64,000 nucleotides of DNA from AP-15 sp963799085 (GTDB lineage: Bacteria > Pseudomonadota > Alphaproteobacteria > ATCC43930 > CGMCC-115725). Of this stretch, positions 62,857-64,000 are shown one piece after another (positions within the stretch are counted from its first letter, which is position 1; every line of letters starts with the position of its first letter). The position numbers and the translations under genes are program-made. Location of the stretch: contig CAWCWA010000017.1 in NCBI GenBank assembly GCA_963799085.1, positions 1 through 64,000 on the forward strand, written 5' to 3'. A model generated the notes under the pieces. It was not told the origin of the DNA. It saw nothing but the letters and a program-made list of their open reading frames with translations, and made no database searches.

Positions 62857-64000
62857 ATGCGGGTTCGGCGGGTCTTCTGGGTTCTGTTTGTGGTCACGGC
62901 GCTCTGTCCCGGTCCGGGGCTGCGCGCCGATTTGCGCTACCGGGCGGAGATTGTCGGCGCCAAGGAGAGCGATCTGTCGGACCTCTTGGACGGGGTTTCC
63001 GAGCTGAAATCGCTCGAGGACAGGCCGCCGGCCTCGGAGGAGGCGTTGCGCCGCCGCGCCGACCGCGATCTTGGCCGGCTCGCCGACGCCGCCCACAGCC
63101 TCGGCTACTGGGATGCGAAATTCAAATTCGACCTCGACACCGCCGCCGAACCGGCCAAGGTAACCGTGACGGTCGAGCCCGGGCCGGTCTATCACGTCGG
63201 ATCGGTCGCCGTACTGGGTCCGCGGGGACATCCGCTCGAATTGCCGGAGGGACATCCACCCTTGCCGCTGAAGCCCGGCGATCCGGCGCGCACTGCACCA
63301 GTCATCGCCGCCGAAAAGGCGCTCGTGACCGCGTTCGCCGACACCGGCCATCCCTTCGCCAAGGCCGAGGACCGCCGCGTTGTCATCGACCACGGCACGC
63401 AGACGATGGCGGTAACTTATAAGATCGCGCCGGGGCCGGAGATGCAGTTCGGAGGGGTCGCGGTCGAAGGCCTCGATCGGCTCGACCCGCTCTATGTCGA
63501 GCGCCGCCTGCGCTGGCGGGAGAACGAACCCTACGATGCGAGGAAGGTCGAGGAGACCCGCAGGGCATTGATCGAAACCGGCCTCTTCAGCACGGTGCAG
63601 ATCACGCCTTCGGTCGACCCGAACAATCCGCAGGCGACGCGGATGACGATCGCCGCGACCGAACGCCTGCACCGGACGATCGGCGCCGGGGTGGGCTACA
63701 ACACCAGCCAGGGGCTCGGCGCCCGCGCCTTCTGGGAAAATCGCAACCTCTTCGGGTATGCCGAAAACCTGCGGCTGTCGGCCGAGGTGGGCCAGCAGAT
63801 CGAGGCGTTCCGGGGGAATTTCCGCCGCCCCGATTTTCTCGCGGTCGACCAGGATTTCCTCGCCACCGCGGAAATCGCCAACGACATGCCGGTCGCCTAC
63901 AACAGCCGCCGGGCATTGGTCTCGGCCGGGTTCGAACGCCGCTTCAACCGCTATTTGACGGGTGGGATCGCGCTGAGCCTGACCAAGGCCAATGTCGAGC
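62857..64000 (+). CDS. tamA: TamA/BamA-family outer-membrane assembly protein (incomplete at window end)
   Basis: Signal peptide MRVRRVFWVLFVVTALCPGP, then POTRA-like repeats (DLGRLADAAHSLGYWDAKFK, VTVTVEPGPVYHVGSVAVLG, MAVTYKIAPGPEMQFGGVAV) and the start of the 16-strand barrel (HRTIGAGVGYNTSQGLGARA, FWENRNLFGYAENLRLSAEV). Open without a stop to the window edge (about 381 codons). ATG 62857 has GGGGTGGA upstream. Three POTRAs and the 'NLFGYAENL' motif favour TamA; the partner tamB would be expected next. Confidence 0.85.
   Translation, partial: MRVRRVFWVLFVVTALCPGPGLRADLRYRAEIVGAKESDLSDLLDGVSELKSLEDRPPASEEALRRRADRDLGRLADAAHSLGYWDAKFKFDLDTAAEPAKVTVTVEPGPVYHVGSVAVLGPRGHPLELPEGHPPLPLKPGDPARTAPVIAAEKALVTAFADTGHPFAKAEDRRVVIDHGTQTMAVTYKIAPGPEMQFGGVAVEGLDRLDPLYVERRLRWRENEPYDARKVEETRRALIETGLFSTVQITPSVDPNNPQATRMTIAATERLHRTIGAGVGYNTSQGLGARAFWENRNLFGYAENLRLSAEVGQQIEAFRGNFRRPDFLAVDQDFLATAEIANDMPVAYNSRRALVSAGFERRFNRYLTGGIALSLTKANVE

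Noticed and set aside
1..64000. CRISPR array
   Set aside because: No regularly spaced short direct repeats and no cas genes were seen.

Overview
The window is GC-rich chromosomal DNA from an alphaproteobacterium. The evidence is the order tig-clpP-clpX-lon-hup, a GapR-type DUF2312 protein, a SciP-type DUF1153 protein and a DUF1244 protein, all alphaproteobacterial hallmarks. Many LLM flavin monooxygenases, a CaiB-type CoA transferase, a GMC oxidoreductase and a Rieske dioxygenase suggest a free-living heterotroph, perhaps Rhodospirillales-like. The genus cannot be read from the sequence.

Layout. 1-3.8 kb is decayed accessory DNA: a CoxL scar, a broken SDR, a VOC dioxygenase cut up by IS110 and IS630 pieces, and one copy of a dispersed repeat. 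3.8-14 kb is core: tRNA-His, nnr, malonyl-CoA decarboxylase, tRNA-Leu, tig, clpP, clpX, lon, hup, tRNA-Val. 14-14.6 kb has no gene but carries stacked hairpins and a strong terminator (candidate small RNA). 15-19.7 kb holds an M20 amidohydrolase, a 55-residue PEP-CTERM protein behind a textbook sigma-54 promoter, a sterol-desaturase-family protein and an aldolase/SDR fusion. 19.7-24.6 kb is a minus-strand block of LLM monooxygenase, SMP-30 lactonase, TauD-type dioxygenase, CDO-like cupin and TauE/SafE permease that looks like organosulfur metabolism. 25-31 kb has a hydrolase, a GMC oxidoreductase, IS21 and IS3 debris and a Rieske dioxygenase pair.

31-34 kb is an arsR-arsM-arsC-acr3 arsenic operon. 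34-42.9 kb mixes small alphaproteobacterial regulators (DUF1244, GapR, SciP) with an SDR, an ABC-type binding protein, a CoA transferase, an orphan RutA, a nucleotide cyclase and a DUF2459 lipoprotein. 43-47.4 kb is accessory: a DUF4411/ImmA toxin-antitoxin-like pair and a DUF4157 protein flanked by direct repeats. 47.5-64 kb is core again: argD-argF-hslO-nitroreductase-ctpA, an MBL protein and a MetX-like acyltransferase, folE, apaG, an LLM oxidoreductase, an MFS transporter, an Atm1-type ABC exporter, meaB, rpmB and the start of tamA.

A caution for every reader: about fifteen conserved genes (including lon, argD, nnr, meaB, acr3 and rutA) are broken by single-base indels, often next to an identical base. 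Most are probably consensus errors, not true pseudogenes. Coordinates of such genes below span the repaired gene.
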